Assembly (NCBI RefSeq): GCF_020510705.1 | Contig: NZ_CP075184.1 | Span: 1,302,001 to 1,366,000, forward strand | Length of the DNA stretch: 64,000 nt | Direction: 5' to 3' | Source of the DNA: Acidovorax radicis | GTDB lineage: Bacteria; Pseudomonadota; Gammaproteobacteria; Burkholderiales; Burkholderiaceae_C | Shown: piece after piece, positions 35,434 to 44,598 of the stretch | How positions within the stretch are numbered: the stretch's first letter is position 1 | Layout: every line of letters begins with the position of its first letter | The notes under the pieces: generated by a model | Database searches by the model: none | Told to the model about the DNA's origin: nothing | What the model saw: the letters and a program-made list of their open reading frames with translations, nothing else | Translations under genes and position numbers: made by a program

Positions 35434-38093
35434 AAGAGCCGTCCAATCCCGCACGCGTCAAGGCCTCCATCTGGTACGGGGTGATTTTCTTTGTGGCCGC
35501 GGTGGTCCTGGTGGCCATCGCATTGGTCTGGAATACCCGCAAGGTGGCGCTCAATGAAGGCGAGGACCAGGCCACCCGTTTTGTGGCGGGCGCGGAGGCG
35601 GCGCTCAACCGCGCGTTGTTGTCGGTGGACGTGCTGTTGGCCAGCCTGGATGAGCTGCTGGACCTGTCCAGCTCGATGGCCACCTGGGTAGACACCAAAA
35701 CCGCCAGCCAGCGGTTGCGCGGCTCGGCCCGCCAAAACCTCATGGTGCGTGATGTGGCCGTGCTCGACAGCACGGGTAAAACCCTGGCGTCGTCCGACCC
35801 GGGGGGCGGCGCGCACACGGTGCATCTGCCCGCAGGGTTTTTGGACAGTGTGCTGGCACAGCCCTTGTCCACGCTCACGGTCAGCGCGCCGGTGGTGAGC
35901 TTTGCCAGTTCCGAGCGCGTGCTTTTCTTTGCGCGCCACCTGCGCATGGTGGATGGCACACGGGTGGTGGCAGTGGCCGAGCTCCCCGTGGTGGCGCTGA
36001 GCGCCGTGCTGGTGCAAGGGGTGGACATCAGCGGCCTGCAGGTGACGCTGGAGCGGGCCGATGGCCAGTTGCTGCTGAGTGTTCCCGCCCGCGAAGACCT
36101 CGCAACGCCCACGCTGACGCCACCGCTCGATGAAGTCACTGGCACCAACGAGCAGTGGCAGGCCCCCGCGCGCCTCACCGGTGAAGCCGCGCTGGTGGTT
36201 TACCGGCCGATTCTTTACCAAGACCTGCGCATCTCGGCCAGCATCCCCAGGCAAGCCACGCTGGCCGCCTGGCGCGAGCAGCGTGATGCCATCGGGCTCA
36301 CTGCGCTGCTTTTTGTGGCGATGCTGGTGGCGGCCGGGTGGCTGGCGCAGCGTTATGTCGATCAGCTCTCGCAGGCGCGCCTGGCGATCGCCCGGTCGAA
36401 GGCCACGCTCGATCAGGCGCTCGAATCCATGGTCAGCGGCTTTTTGCTGCTCGACAACCAAAACCGCGTGGTGCAGTGGAACAGCCATTTCGAGGAAATC
36501 TTCCCCTGGCTCAAGGGCCTGGTGCGCCCTCAAATGTCTTTCCGCGACGTGATCGAAAGGGGTGCGACGTACCAGGTGCCGCGCATGGACGAGGCGGACA
36601 TCGCGCGCTGGGTGCAGCAGCGCCTGGACAAGCAAAAAAAGCCGCAGGTCGAGCCGCAGGAACAGGTGTTCAACAACGGCCACACCATCCAGATCACCGA
36701 ACGCGCCACGCCCGATGGCGGGCTCGTCATCAGCTACAACGACGTGACGGCGTGGCGCCAGGCCAGCGCCGAGATCGAAAATCTGGCCTTCTATGACCCG
36801 CTCACCAACCTGCCCAACCGGCGCCTGCTGATGGACCGCATGCAGCAGGCCATTGCGGCGAGCGTGCGCAGCGGGCAATACGGCGCGCTGCTTTTCCTCG
36901 ATCTCGATCACTTCAAGACGCTGAACGACACCCGGGGCCACGAGGTGGGCGACATGCTCTTGCGGCAGGTGGCCCAGCGCCTGACCACCTGCGTTCGGCG
37001 CGAAGACACCGTTGCGCGATTGGGAGGCGACGAGTTTGTGGTCATGCTGCACGAACTGTCGACCCAGCGTGAGGAGGCTGCGGCCTACACCCGCCGTGTG
37101 GGCGAGAAGATTTTGCGCAAGCTCAATGTGCCCTACACGCTGGGTGAATACGTGCACCACAGCACCTCCAGCATCGGGGCGACGTTGATGGGTGGAACCA
37201 TGCAGTCCTCGATAGAACTCCTCAAACAGGCCGATATCGCGATGTACCAGGTCAAGTCGCAAGGGCGCAACGCGCTGTGCTTTTTTGACCCGCAGATGCA
37301 GATCGCCATCAGCTTGCGGGCGCAGCTTGAAGTGGATCTGCAGGCAGCGCTGGCCGCCCGGCAGTTCGTGCTGCACTACCAGCCGCAGTTTCACCTGGAT
37401 GGCCACATCGTGGGTGCCGAGGGATTGATCCGCTGGCAACACCCCGAGCGCGGCCTGGTGGCCCCTGGCGAGTTCATTGGCGTGGCCGAAGAAAGCGGAC
37501 TTATCGTGCCCATGGGCCACTGGGTGCTGCGCACGGCCTGCGCACAACTGGCGGCCTGGCAAGGCGATGCGCGTTATGAGCACCTGCAGTTGTCCGTCAA
37601 CGTGAGCGCGCGGCAGTTTCGTCAGCGCGACTTCGTGGCGCGGGTCATTGAGGTGCTGCGCGAGACGGGTGCGCGCCCCCATCTGCTTAAGCTGGAGCTC
37701 ACCGAGTCGCTGGTGCTGGACAACGTGGACGACACCATCGCCAAGATCAGCCTGCTCAAGACCAAGGGTGTGCGGTTTTCGGTGGATGACTTCGGCACCG
37801 GTTATTCATCGCTGGCCTATCTCACGCGGCTGCCGCTGGACCAGCTCAAGATCGACCAGTCGTTTGTGCGCAACCTGGGCGTGCGCCACACCGATGACGT
37901 GATCGTGCAAACCATCTTGGGCATGGCCAAAAACCTCGAACTCGACGTGATCGCGGAAGGGGTGGAAACCCAGATGCAGAGGGACTTCCTGGCACGGCAC
38001 GGCTGCGTGCTTTTTCAGGGCTACCTGCTGGGACGCCCGACGCCCGTGGCGCAGCTGGAAACGCTGATCGCCACGATCGGGCAAGCCGCATAA
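35430..38093 (+). CDS. Membrane-bound GGDEF-EAL protein with PAS domain (c-di-GMP turnover)
   Basis: An 887-aa protein. It has a TM at about residues 11-31 (WYGVIFFVAAVVLVAIALVW), a periplasmic sensor of about 250 residues, a second TM near 290-312 (TALLFVAMLVAAGWLAQRYV) and a PAS-like domain (about 330-445). The GGDEF domain has an intact motif (ARLGGDEFVVM, 532-536). The EAL domain has EGL at 664-666, then ELTESLVL, VDDFGTGYSSL, KIDQSFVRNL and IAEGVETQ. The EGL variant keeps the metal-binding Glu, so both cyclase and phosphodiesterase residues look intact. The ATG overlaps the stop of the TRAP-type binding protein gene, suggesting that ligand capture controls c-di-GMP turnover. Confidence 0.93.
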   Translation: MKEPSNPARVKASIWYGVIFFVAAVVLVAIALVWNTRKVALNEGEDQATRFVAGAEAALNRALLSVDVLLASLDELLDLSSSMATWVDTKTASQRLRGSARQNLMVRDVAVLDSTGKTLASSDPGGGAHTVHLPAGFLDSVLAQPLSTLTVSAPVVSFASSERVLFFARHLRMVDGTRVVAVAELPVVALSAVLVQGVDISGLQVTLERADGQLLLSVPAREDLATPTLTPPLDEVTGTNEQWQAPARLTGEAALVVYRPILYQDLRISASIPRQATLAAWREQRDAIGLTALLFVAMLVAAGWLAQRYVDQLSQARLAIARSKATLDQALESMVSGFLLLDNQNRVVQWNSHFEEIFPWLKGLVRPQMSFRDVIERGATYQVPRMDEADIARWVQQRLDKQKKPQVEPQEQVFNNGHTIQITERATPDGGLVISYNDVTAWRQASAEIENLAFYDPLTNLPNRRLLMDRMQQAIAASVRSGQYGALLFLDLDHFKTLNDTRGHEVGDMLLRQVAQRLTTCVRREDTVARLGGDEFVVMLHELSTQREEAAAYTRRVGEKILRKLNVPYTLGEYVHHSTSSIGATLMGGTMQSSIELLKQADIAMYQVKSQGRNALCFFDPQMQIAISLRAQLEVDLQAALAARQFVLHYQPQFHLDGHIVGAEGLIRWQHPERGLVAPGEFIGVAEESGLIVPMGHWVLRTACAQLAAWQGDARYEHLQLSVNVSARQFRQRDFVARVIEVLRETGARPHLLKLELTESLVLDNVDDTIAKISLLKTKGVRFSVDDFGTGYSSLAYLTRLPLDQLKIDQSFVRNLGVRHTDDVIVQTILGMAKNLELDVIAEGVETQMQRDFLARHGCVLFQGYLLGRPTPVAQLETLIATIGQAA

Positions 38094-38158
38094 CAACAGC
38101 CCGTGATGGACGCGCAGCAGTCCGTCTGGGCCCTTTGATCTTTCACGAAAACCCCTCC

Positions 38159-39136
38159 ATGCATACCGAGCGACTTTCCCACTTCATACACGACCACGTC
38201 TTCGATGCGGGCAACGATCCCGCCGAGCGCAGCACGCGTTTGGTGATGTGGATCACGGCCTCGATGATGGGGATCGAGATTGCTGCGGGGTGGTGGTACA
38301 ACTCGATGGCCCTGCTGGCGGATGGTTGGCACATGAGTTCTCATGCGGTGGCGCTTGGCTTGTCCGCATTGGCCTATGGCACCGCACGGCGCTACGCCAA
38401 AGACCCACGGTTCGCTTTTGGCACCTGGAAGATCGAGATTCTGAGCGGTTTTGCCAGCGCCATTTTTCTGCTGGGCGTAGCGGTGATGATGCTCGTCGGT
38501 TCGGTGGAGCGCATGGTTTCGCCGCAACCCATTCAGTACCAGCAAGCGATCGTGATCGCCATCCTGGGGCTGGTGGTGAATGTGGTTTGCGCCCTGATTC
38601 TCGGGAAAGCACACCACCACGACCACGGCCACGGCCATGAACCCCACGGCCACCACCACAGCGATCACCATGACCTCAACCTGAAGTCGGCCTATGTGCA
38701 CGTGATGGCCGACGCGGCGACCTCGGTGCTTGCCATCGTGGCCCTGTGGGGTGGTTGGAAGTATGGCTGGTCATGGCTGGATCCGTTCATGGGCATCGTC
38801 GGGGCCGTGCTGGTCGCAGTCTGGGCCAAGGGGCTGATCGTCGACACCGGCAAAGTGCTGCTGGACCGGGAGATGGACCACCCGGTCGTGGATGAGATTC
38901 GCGACGTGGTGGAGACGGGGCCCGGCGCCAGTAGCACCCGCATCACCGATCTGCACGTGTGGCGCGTGGGCCGCAACGTTTATTCATGCGCCTTGACGGT
39001 CGTGACGCACGACAAGGCGCTGACGCCAGAAGTTGTGCGCGAGCGCTTGTCCGTGCATGAAGAAATTGTCCATTCGACCATCGAAATCCAATATTGCCCT
39101 GACGCTGTGGCATCGCCCCCGGGGACGGCAGCGTGA
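38159..39136 (+). CDS. dmeF: Cation diffusion facilitator, DmeF-like metal exporter
   Basis: A 325-aa CDF-family exporter of divalent metals (Co/Ni/Zn group), proton-driven. Six TM helices are visible. The transport-site motifs are [20 protein letters not shown] (TM2) and [19 protein letters not shown] (TM5). A His-rich cytoplasmic loop ([17 protein letters not shown], about residues 152-168) follows TM4. The C-terminal domain has the ferredoxin-like [11 protein letters not shown] segment. The opening [16 protein letters not shown] matches DmeF proteins and fixes the start. It overlaps the YnfA gene by 4 bp (GTGA). Confidence 0.9.
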   Translation: MHTERLSHFIHDHVFDAGNDPAERSTRLVMWITASMMGIEIAAGWWYNSMALLADGWHMSSHAVALGLSALAYGTARRYAKDPRFAFGTWKIEILSGFASAIFLLGVAVMMLVGSVERMVSPQPIQYQQAIVIAILGLVVNVVCALILGKAHHHDHGHGHEPHGHHHSDHHDLNLKSAYVHVMADAATSVLAIVALWGGWKYGWSWLDPFMGIVGAVLVAVWAKGLIVDTGKVLLDREMDHPVVDEIRDVVETGPGASSTRITDLHVWRVGRNVYSCALTVVTHDKALTPEVVRERLSVHEEIVHSTIEIQYCPDAVASPPGTAA

Positions 39137-39450
39137 AACCCTTCTTTCTGTACCTCGCCACCGCACTGGCAGAAATCGTCGGTTGCTATTTGCCCTGGCT
39201 TTGGCTGCGGCAAAGTGGCGCGGTCTGGCTGCTGCTGCCGGCCGCAGCGAGCCTGGCGGTTTTTGCGTGGCTGCTGACGCTGCATGAGGCGGCGTCGGGG
39301 CGCGTGTACGCGGCTTATGGTGGGGTGTATATCGGCGTTGCCATCGTCTGGTTGTGGGTGGTCGATGGCATACGACCGTCGGCCTGGGATGTGGCAGGCG
39401 TCGCCGTGGCGTTGGCGGGCATGGGCATCATCGTCTTGCAGCCGCGTTGA
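39133..39450 (+). CDS. YnfA-family (UPF0060) small membrane protein
   Basis: A 105-aa protein with four TM helices, beginning [20 protein letters not shown] and containing [20 protein letters not shown], the YnfA signature. The family belongs to the small drug/metabolite exporters. The GTG start lies within the stop of dmeF (GTGA), so it is translationally coupled to the metal exporter, which suggests a shared efflux or tolerance role. Confidence 0.92.
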   Translation: MKPFFLYLATALAEIVGCYLPWLWLRQSGAVWLLLPAAASLAVFAWLLTLHEAASGRVYAAYGGVYIGVAIVWLWVVDGIRPSAWDVAGVAVALAGMGIIVLQPR

Positions 39451-39528
39451 GCCGTTGAACGTTGAGCCGTTTTGACGTGTTGGCGTTTTGACAACTGCGG
39501 GGCCTGGCGTGCGCCCCGAGCCCCACTG

Positions 39529-40428
39529 TCAGCGCCGTGACGACACCACGATGCCGCCCACAATCAGCGCAAACGCTGCTGCGTGAAACGGGCGTGGCGT
39601 GTCGCCGAGAAACACCGCCGACATCACCCCTGCAAACAGCGGCGTGAGGTTGATGAAAAACCCCGCCACTGCTGGCCCCGCGCGCTGCACACCCATGCCC
39701 CAGCACCGATACGCCACCACGGCCGGCCCCACGGCAATGAAGGCCAGTGCGGCGATCAACGGGCCGCTCCATGCGATGTGCGTGCGCCCGCTGGCCCATT
39801 CGGCGCCCGCAAAGCTGCCCGACCACGCCAGGCCAAATACCATCTGCGCCATCAAAAACGCGGCCCAGTCGCCCCGGATGCTGGCCGGCTCGCGGGTAGC
39901 GGATAGCAGCCAGCTGTAGAACGCCCACGAGACGGTGGCCATCAGCATGAACACGTCGCCTGGCACCAGGCGAAACGCCAGCAGCTGCGACCATTCGCCC
40001 CGGCTGAGCACCAGCACCACGCCACACATCGACAGCAATGCGCCCATCAGTTGGCGCCGCGTCACAGTGGCACCAAAAAGCAGCGCCCCCACGGCCAGCA
40101 TCCACACCGGCATGCTGGAGCCCACCAGCGTCACATTGATGGGCGTGGAGGTCTGCAGCGCCATGTATTGCAGCGCGTTGTACAGGCCAATGCCCAGCAG
40201 CCCCAGCAGCGCGTAGCGGCGCCAGTGTGGCCACAGGGGACTGTCGGCGCGCAGCACACGGTAGGCCAGCGGCAGCAGGATGGCAAAGGCCAGCACCCAG
40301 CGGATGAAGTTGAGGGTGACGGGCGGGATCAGGTCATGCACCAGCCGGCCCACCACGGCATTGCCGGCCCACAGCAGCGGCGGTATCACCAGCAGCACTG
40401 CCGTGCCGGGCGTGAGTTTTTGTGTCAT
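39529..40428 (-). CDS. DMT-superfamily (EamA) transporter
   Basis: A 299-aa exporter with ten TM helices in two EamA repeats (ending in SSMPVWMLAVGALLFGA and FFINLTPLFAGVMSAVFLGD). It begins MTQKLTPGTAVLLVIPPLLW at 40428; the frame continues far upstream but the homologous part starts here. It is convergent with ynfA (about 80 bp apart) and divergent from the quinone oxidoreductase gene. Substrate unknown. Confidence 0.9.
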   Translation of the reverse strand: MTQKLTPGTAVLLVIPPLLWAGNAVVGRLVHDLIPPVTLNFIRWVLAFAILLPLAYRVLRADSPLWPHWRRYALLGLLGIGLYNALQYMALQTSTPINVTLVGSSMPVWMLAVGALLFGATVTRRQLMGALLSMCGVVLVLSRGEWSQLLAFRLVPGDVFMLMATVSWAFYSWLLSATREPASIRGDWAAFLMAQMVFGLAWSGSFAGAEWASGRTHIAWSGPLIAALAFIAVGPAVVAYRCWGMGVQRAGPAVAGFFINLTPLFAGVMSAVFLGDTPRPFHAAAFALIVGGIVVSSRR

Positions 40429-40536
40429 GGGGCTGCACTGTAGCGGTGCCTCGTCAGCAAGCCTTGCAGATTCATGGCAGGATGGCCGCCGTTTGTCTCG
40501 CCCGTTACAACACACGCTTCCCAGGAGCCTTTTGCC

Positions 40537-41520
40537 ATGAGCCTTGCCGTCCAGATCCGCCAGCACGGTGGTCCCGAAGAACTCCACATCGTCGACGTCA
40601 CCGTGGGCGAACCCGGCCCCGGCGAGATCCGCATTCGCCACCACGCCGTCGGGCTCAATTTCATCGACGTGTACCACCGCACGGGCCTGTACCCGCTCCA
40701 CATGCCCGCCACCATCGGCATGGAAGGCGCGGGGGTGATCGAAGCCGTGGGCGAGGGCGTCACGCACCTGAAGGTGGGCGACCGCGCCGCCTATGCCAGC
40801 AACCCGCCCGGCGCCTATTGCGAAGTGCGCGTGATGCCCGCCAAGTGCGTGTGCAAGCTGCCCGACGCGATCAGCTTCGAGACCGGTGCGGCCATGATGC
40901 TCAAGGGCCTGACGGCGCAGTACCTGCTCAAGAAAACCCTGCCCGTGGAAGGCCTGCAACCTGGCGACCATGTGCTGTTCCACGCCGCTGCGGGTGGTGT
41001 GGGGCTGATCGCCTGCCAATGGGCGAAGGTGCTGGGCCTGCAGCTCATCGGCACGGCAGGGTCCGATGCCAAGTGCCAACTAGCGCTGGCCAACGGCGCG
41101 GCGCACGCCATCAACTACAGCACCGAGGACTTCGCGGCGCGCGTGAAGGAGATCACCGGCGGCAAGGGCGTGAAGGTGGTCTATGACTCCGTGGGCAAGG
41201 ACACCTGGGATCAATCGCTGGACTGCCTGCGCCCCTTTGGCTTGATGGCCAGCTTCGGCAACGCGTCGGGCCCGGTGGCGCCGTTTGCACCGGGCTCGCT
41301 GGGCGCCAAGGGCTCGATCTACGTCACGCGCCAGACGCTGTTCACCCACATTGCCACGCGCGAAAGCACGCAGGCCATGGCCGATGAGTTGTTTGCCGTG
41401 GTGGCCAGTGGCCAGGTGAAGATTCACATTGAGCAGCGGTTTGCCCTGGCCGACGTGCAAGCGGCGCACCGCGCGCTGGAAGCACGCAAGACCACCGGCT
41501 GCACCATCCTCACGCTGTGA
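40537..41520 (+). CDS. qor: NADPH:quinone oxidoreductase (zeta-crystallin-like MDR family)
   Basis: A 327-aa medium-chain dehydrogenase/reductase without the zinc ligands. The opening AVQIRQHGGPEELHIVDVTV, then HAVGLNFIDVYHRTGLYP, the GVIEAVGEGV segment, and the nucleotide motif FHAAAGGVGLIACQWA. ATG 40537 follows AGGAGCC. It reduces quinones with NADPH. The stop overlaps the Nudix gene (GTGA), so both are probably one transcription unit. Confidence 0.92.
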   Translation: MSLAVQIRQHGGPEELHIVDVTVGEPGPGEIRIRHHAVGLNFIDVYHRTGLYPLHMPATIGMEGAGVIEAVGEGVTHLKVGDRAAYASNPPGAYCEVRVMPAKCVCKLPDAISFETGAAMMLKGLTAQYLLKKTLPVEGLQPGDHVLFHAAAGGVGLIACQWAKVLGLQLIGTAGSDAKCQLALANGAAHAINYSTEDFAARVKEITGGKGVKVVYDSVGKDTWDQSLDCLRPFGLMASFGNASGPVAPFAPGSLGAKGSIYVTRQTLFTHIATRESTQAMADELFAVVASGQVKIHIEQRFALADVQAAHRALEARKTTGCTILTL

Positions 41521-42362
41521 ACGCGGTGGTACGCAGCCCCTCGCTCGCGCAGTGGCTGGCGGGCGCACGGCAACTGGCACACCAGCCACCGCGCCAGCCA
41601 CGCCAACCGCTGGTGGTGGCGGGGCAGGTGGTGGGCACTGTGGCAGAGGGATTTTTAAGCCAAATTGGCCTTCAGCGCTTATTGGATAAGCGCTACAAGC
41701 TATCAAATAGTGAGCATGCAGGTGATGCAGCGTGGTGCCTGGAGGGGCTTGCCGAAGCCAGCCCCGGCGCTATCACAGACGCCCTCAACACCCTCGCAGA
41801 GGCCTTGCGTGACCAGGGGTTGTGTGGCCCCTGGCGCAACGAGCAGTTGGCGGTGACCAACCCGCGCGGTGAGGTGGTGGGCACGGTGGAGCGCGGCGCT
41901 GTGCGCGTGCTGGGCATTGCCTCTCGCGCCGTGCACCTGGTGGGCCTGACACCCGACGGGCGCATGTGGGTGCAAAAACGGTCGATGACCAAACCCAACA
42001 ACCCCGGCCAGTGGGACACGCTGATGGGCGGCATGGTGTCGGCGGCCGATTCATTGCCGCAGGCGCTGGCCCGCGAGACCTGGGAGGAGGCCGGGCTGCA
42101 CGTGAACACACTGGCCGATGTGGTGCATGGCGGCCATGTGCTGTTCAGCCGCCCCAGCAGCGAGGGCGGCGGCGCGGGCTATATGGTCGAGCGCATCGAC
42201 TGGTTTCGTGCCCAGGTGCCGGAGGGTGCCGAGCCCCGGAACCAGGATGGGGAGGTCGACGAGTTTGCCCTGCGATCCACCGAAGTCGTGCGCGAACACC
42301 TGGTGCAAGAGCGTTTCACGCTGGAAGCTGGCCTGGTGATTGCGGCGCATTGGGGTCTGTGA
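41517..42362 (+). CDS. Nudix hydrolase with N-terminal DUF4743-type domain
   Basis: A 281-aa protein with a GTG start inside the qor stop. The N-terminal domain of about 120 residues precedes the Nudix domain, whose box is GGMVSAADSLPQALARETWE followed by EAGL; the first Glu of the usual GX5E is Asp here (SAAD), while the catalytic REXXEE part is intact. Related two-domain enzymes include thiamine-pyrophosphate or NTP-like hydrolases; substrate not known. Residues about 50-65 (LSQIGLQRLLDKRYKLS) are encoded by a near-perfect copy of the palindromic repeat. Its 3' end overlaps that of the convergent epimerase-like gene by 47 bp. Confidence 0.85.
   Translation: MNAVVRSPSLAQWLAGARQLAHQPPRQPRQPLVVAGQVVGTVAEGFLSQIGLQRLLDKRYKLSNSEHAGDAAWCLEGLAEASPGAITDALNTLAEALRDQGLCGPWRNEQLAVTNPRGEVVGTVERGAVRVLGIASRAVHLVGLTPDGRMWVQKRSMTKPNNPGQWDTLMGGMVSAADSLPQALARETWEEAGLHVNTLADVVHGGHVLFSRPSSEGGGAGYMVERIDWFRAQVPEGAEPRNQDGEVDEFALRSTEVVREHLVQERFTLEAGLVIAAHWGL
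41664..41710 (+). repeat. Dispersed palindromic repeat, copy 8 (type copy, inside the Nudix gene)
   Basis: The best-preserved copy: TTGGCCTTCAGCGCTTATTG, GATAAGCGCTACAAGCTATC, AAATAG. The arms AGCGCTTAT / ATAAGCGCT pair, with GG as loop. From this and other copies I derive the layout: TTGGCCT, 2-3 nt, AGCGCTTAT, 2-4 nt, ATAAGCGC, 3-4 nt, AGCTATCAAAA and ATAG. Confidence 0.85.
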
Positions 42363-43377
42363 GGACCGCGCCCAGCCTGTCCGTGCCGGTTTTCTTCACG
42401 CAGCCCAGGCCTTCCAGCGTGGCCTGCACCGCCTCGTCCAGCGGTGTGTGGGGTTCCTGGCCCAGCAGCGCGCTCAGTCGGTGGCCCGGCATGCGCACGG
42501 GGTATTGCCAAAGGTAGCGCATTTCGCGCAGCTCACGCAGCGTGGCGACCACCGGCGATGCCAGTGCCACGAGCCACCAGGGAAAGGCCTTCACCTGGGG
42601 CGCTGCGCCCCCGCTGTGCACCACCACGCGCCCAATGGCGCTGGCCATCTCGGTGCCATCAGCATCCCAGTGGCCGGCCATGTGAAAGGACGCAAAGGCC
42701 GGCAGCGTGGAGCGGCGCTCCAGCAGCTGAGCAATGGTGCATGCGACATCCGGCAGGTACGCCCACTGGTGCCCCGCGCCAGGTGCGCCGGGCGTGTGGA
42801 CCACCGCCACGGGGCGCCCGGGCTTGACGAGGCCTTGGGCGAACCAGCTGTTGCCCGCTGTCGGCCCGAAGAAGTCTCCCGCCCGCACGATGATCACGCG
42901 GCAGCTGCCCTGCAGCGGGTGGGCCACGGTGGCCTGTTGCAGCCGGCGCTCCAGCTCCACCCGCACGGCGCCCTTGCGCGTGTGGGGGTGCTGGGGCGAG
43001 TCTTCGTGCAGCAGGGGGAAGGCATCGGGCCCGTAGTTGTAGACGGTGCTCGGCAGCACCACCGTGGCGCCGTTCGCCTGGGCCGCAGCGATCGTGTTGT
43101 CCACCATGGGCAGCACCAGTTCGCTCCAGCGGCGGTAGCCCGGTGGGTTGACGGCGTGGACGATCACGTCGCAGCCACGGGCCGCCGCCAGCACGTCCGC
43201 GCGGTGCATGGCGTCGCCACGGATCCAGGTGATGCCATCGGGGTGCGCCGGTGTGGCCTGCGGGCCGCTGCGGCGCATGGCCCGCACGTCCCAGCCTCTG
43301 TCGCGCAGCTGGCGCGCCACCTCGCCGCCGATGCCGCCGGTGGCGCCGAGGACCAGAACCTTGTTGCCATTTGCCAT
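42316..43377 (-). CDS. NAD(P)-binding epimerase/dehydratase-like protein (extended SDR)
   Basis: A 353-aa Rossmann-fold protein with the nucleotide motif VLVLGATGGIGGEVARQL, then a VIVHAVNPPGYRRWSELVLP segment and VVLPSTVYNYGPD, where the Tyr-containing active-site region of extended SDRs is expected. It resembles NAD-dependent epimerases/dehydratases acting on sugars or quinone-type substrates. It is divergent from a frameshifted LysR-type gene 95 bp away, which may once have controlled it. Its 3' end overlaps the convergent Nudix gene. Confidence 0.85.
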   Translation of the reverse strand: MANGNKVLVLGATGGIGGEVARQLRDRGWDVRAMRRSGPQATPAHPDGITWIRGDAMHRADVLAAARGCDVIVHAVNPPGYRRWSELVLPMVDNTIAAAQANGATVVLPSTVYNYGPDAFPLLHEDSPQHPHTRKGAVRVELERRLQQATVAHPLQGSCRVIIVRAGDFFGPTAGNSWFAQGLVKPGRPVAVVHTPGAPGAGHQWAYLPDVACTIAQLLERRSTLPAFASFHMAGHWDADGTEMASAIGRVVVHSGGAAPQVKAFPWWLVALASPVVATLRELREMRYLWQYPVRMPGHRLSALLGQEPHTPLDEAVQATLEGLGCVKKTGTDRLGAVLTDPNAPQSPGQLPA

Positions 43378-43460
43378 GCCAGAACTCCAGAAGAAGATGA
43401 GAACCGGCAGTGTGGGCGTTGTGGAGTCAAAATGAAATTGTCGAAATAAGTGCAGTGGCT

Positions 43461-43474
43461 ATACATTTATGTAT
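43461..43474. promoter_or_regulatory. ATACAT-TT-ATGTAT dyad in a divergent promoter region
   Basis: Perfect 6-bp arms with a 2-bp spacer, ending on the start codon of the LysR-type gene. Such T/A-rich dyads are common LysR binding sites or autoregulatory sites; inferred from position. Confidence 0.4.
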
Positions 43475-44433
43475 GAGTCAACGCGATAACGACGGCGAAA
43501 ACGACGACGAAAACAAAGGCATCAAAGACATCCAAGGCATTGGGTGGGAGCTTTATCGCACCTACCTGGCCGTGCTGCGTGAGGGCTCGCTGTCTGGTGC
43601 CGCACGGGCATTGGGCGTCACGCAGCCCACGGTGGGGCGCCATATCGCCGCGCTGGAGGCTGCGCTGGAGCTGGTGCTCTTCACCCGGTCGCCGCAAGGC
43701 CTGTTGCCCACCGAGGCCGCGCTCGCACTGCAGTCATACGCCGAGGCCATGGGCCATACCGCTGCGGCCCTGGTGCGCGCTGCCGGCGCCCAGGGCGACG
43801 GCGTGCGTGGCACGGTGCGTCAGCGCCAGCGAGATCGTGGGGGTGGAGGTGCTGCCCCCGATCCTGGCCCGGCTGCAGGCCGATCACCCCGCGCTGACGG
43901 TCGAGCTGGTGCTCAGCAACCGCGTGCACGATCTTTTGCAGCGCGAGGCAGACATCGCCATCCGCATGACCGAACCCCGGCAGGACGCGCTGATGGCACG
44001 CCGCGTGGGCGCGGTGGCGCTGGGGCTGTATGCCCACCCGCAATACCTGCAGCGCCACGGAACGCCCCAGGCGTTGGCCGACCTGGCGCAGCACCGGCTC
44101 ATCGGCTTTGACGAGGAAACCCCGTTCCTGCGCGCGGCCCGAAAGTCCTTTCCGGCCTGGCAGCGCGAGGGGTTTGCCGTGCGCAGCGACAGCGACGTGG
44201 CGCAGCTGGCCTTCATGCGCGCGGGCGGCGGCATCGGCGTGTGCCAGACCGGGCTGGCGCTGCGCGCCCCGGCCCTGGTGCACCTGCTGCCTGCGCAGTT
44301 CGTGTGGGGCCTGGAGACCTGGGTCGTCATGCACGAAGACCTGCGCCACAGCCCGCGCTGCCGCGTCACTTTCGATGCGCTGGTGGCGGGGCTGCAGCAG
44401 TATCTGGCCGATGGGGCGGGCGTGGGGGGCTGA
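43473..44433 (+). pseudogene. LysR-family transcriptional regulator, frameshifted
   Basis: The first frame gives an intact helix-turn-helix part (YLAVLREGSLSGAARALGVT, QPTVGRHIAALEAALELVLF). At about 43819 it leaves the family sequence and becomes Arg/Gly-rich nonsense. In another frame the effector domain continues as SASEIVGVEVLPPILARLQ ... VHDLLQREADIAIRMTEP ... VRSDSDVAQLAFMRAGGGIG to 44433. The join is GGTGCGTCAGCGCC; adding a GT (GGTGCGTGTCAGCGCC) restores one frame reading GTVRVSASEIVG. A 2-base loss is therefore the simplest explanation. The gene is divergent from the epimerase-like gene, its probable former target. Confidence 0.82.
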
Positions 44434-44520
44434 GTCGGCAAGCGCCGCACTGCGCCGCCGGGTCGCTTTTCGATTTATCGACTCGTCGCCTTCTCGTCCA
44501 CACGTTGTGTTGGCTGAGCA

Positions 44521-44575
44521 CTATAAATTTGATAGCTATCTGCGCTTGATCATCAAGCGGTAGCGCCCGTTATTG
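44521..44575 (-). repeat. Dispersed palindromic repeat, copy 9
   Basis: Minus-strand reading: GCAATAACGGGCGCTACCGC, TTGATGATCAAGCGCAGATA, GCTATCAAATTTATAG. It lies between two convergent LysR genes, where it could end both transcripts. Confidence 0.75.
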
Positions 44576-44598
44576 CTTTAAACCGCCCGCCTGTCTAC

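Noticed and set aside
37419..37427. EGL in place of EAL in the c-di-GMP phosphodiesterase domain as a sign of inactivity
   Set aside because: The Glu and Leu are kept and all other catalytic motifs are present; EGL-type variants can be active.
34458..37682. A 1074-codon open frame antisense to the TRAP-binding and GGDEF-EAL genes
   Set aside because: Composition is that of a shadow frame in G+C-rich DNA (Arg/His/Gln-rich, no domain). The opposite strand has two clear genes with intact motifs.
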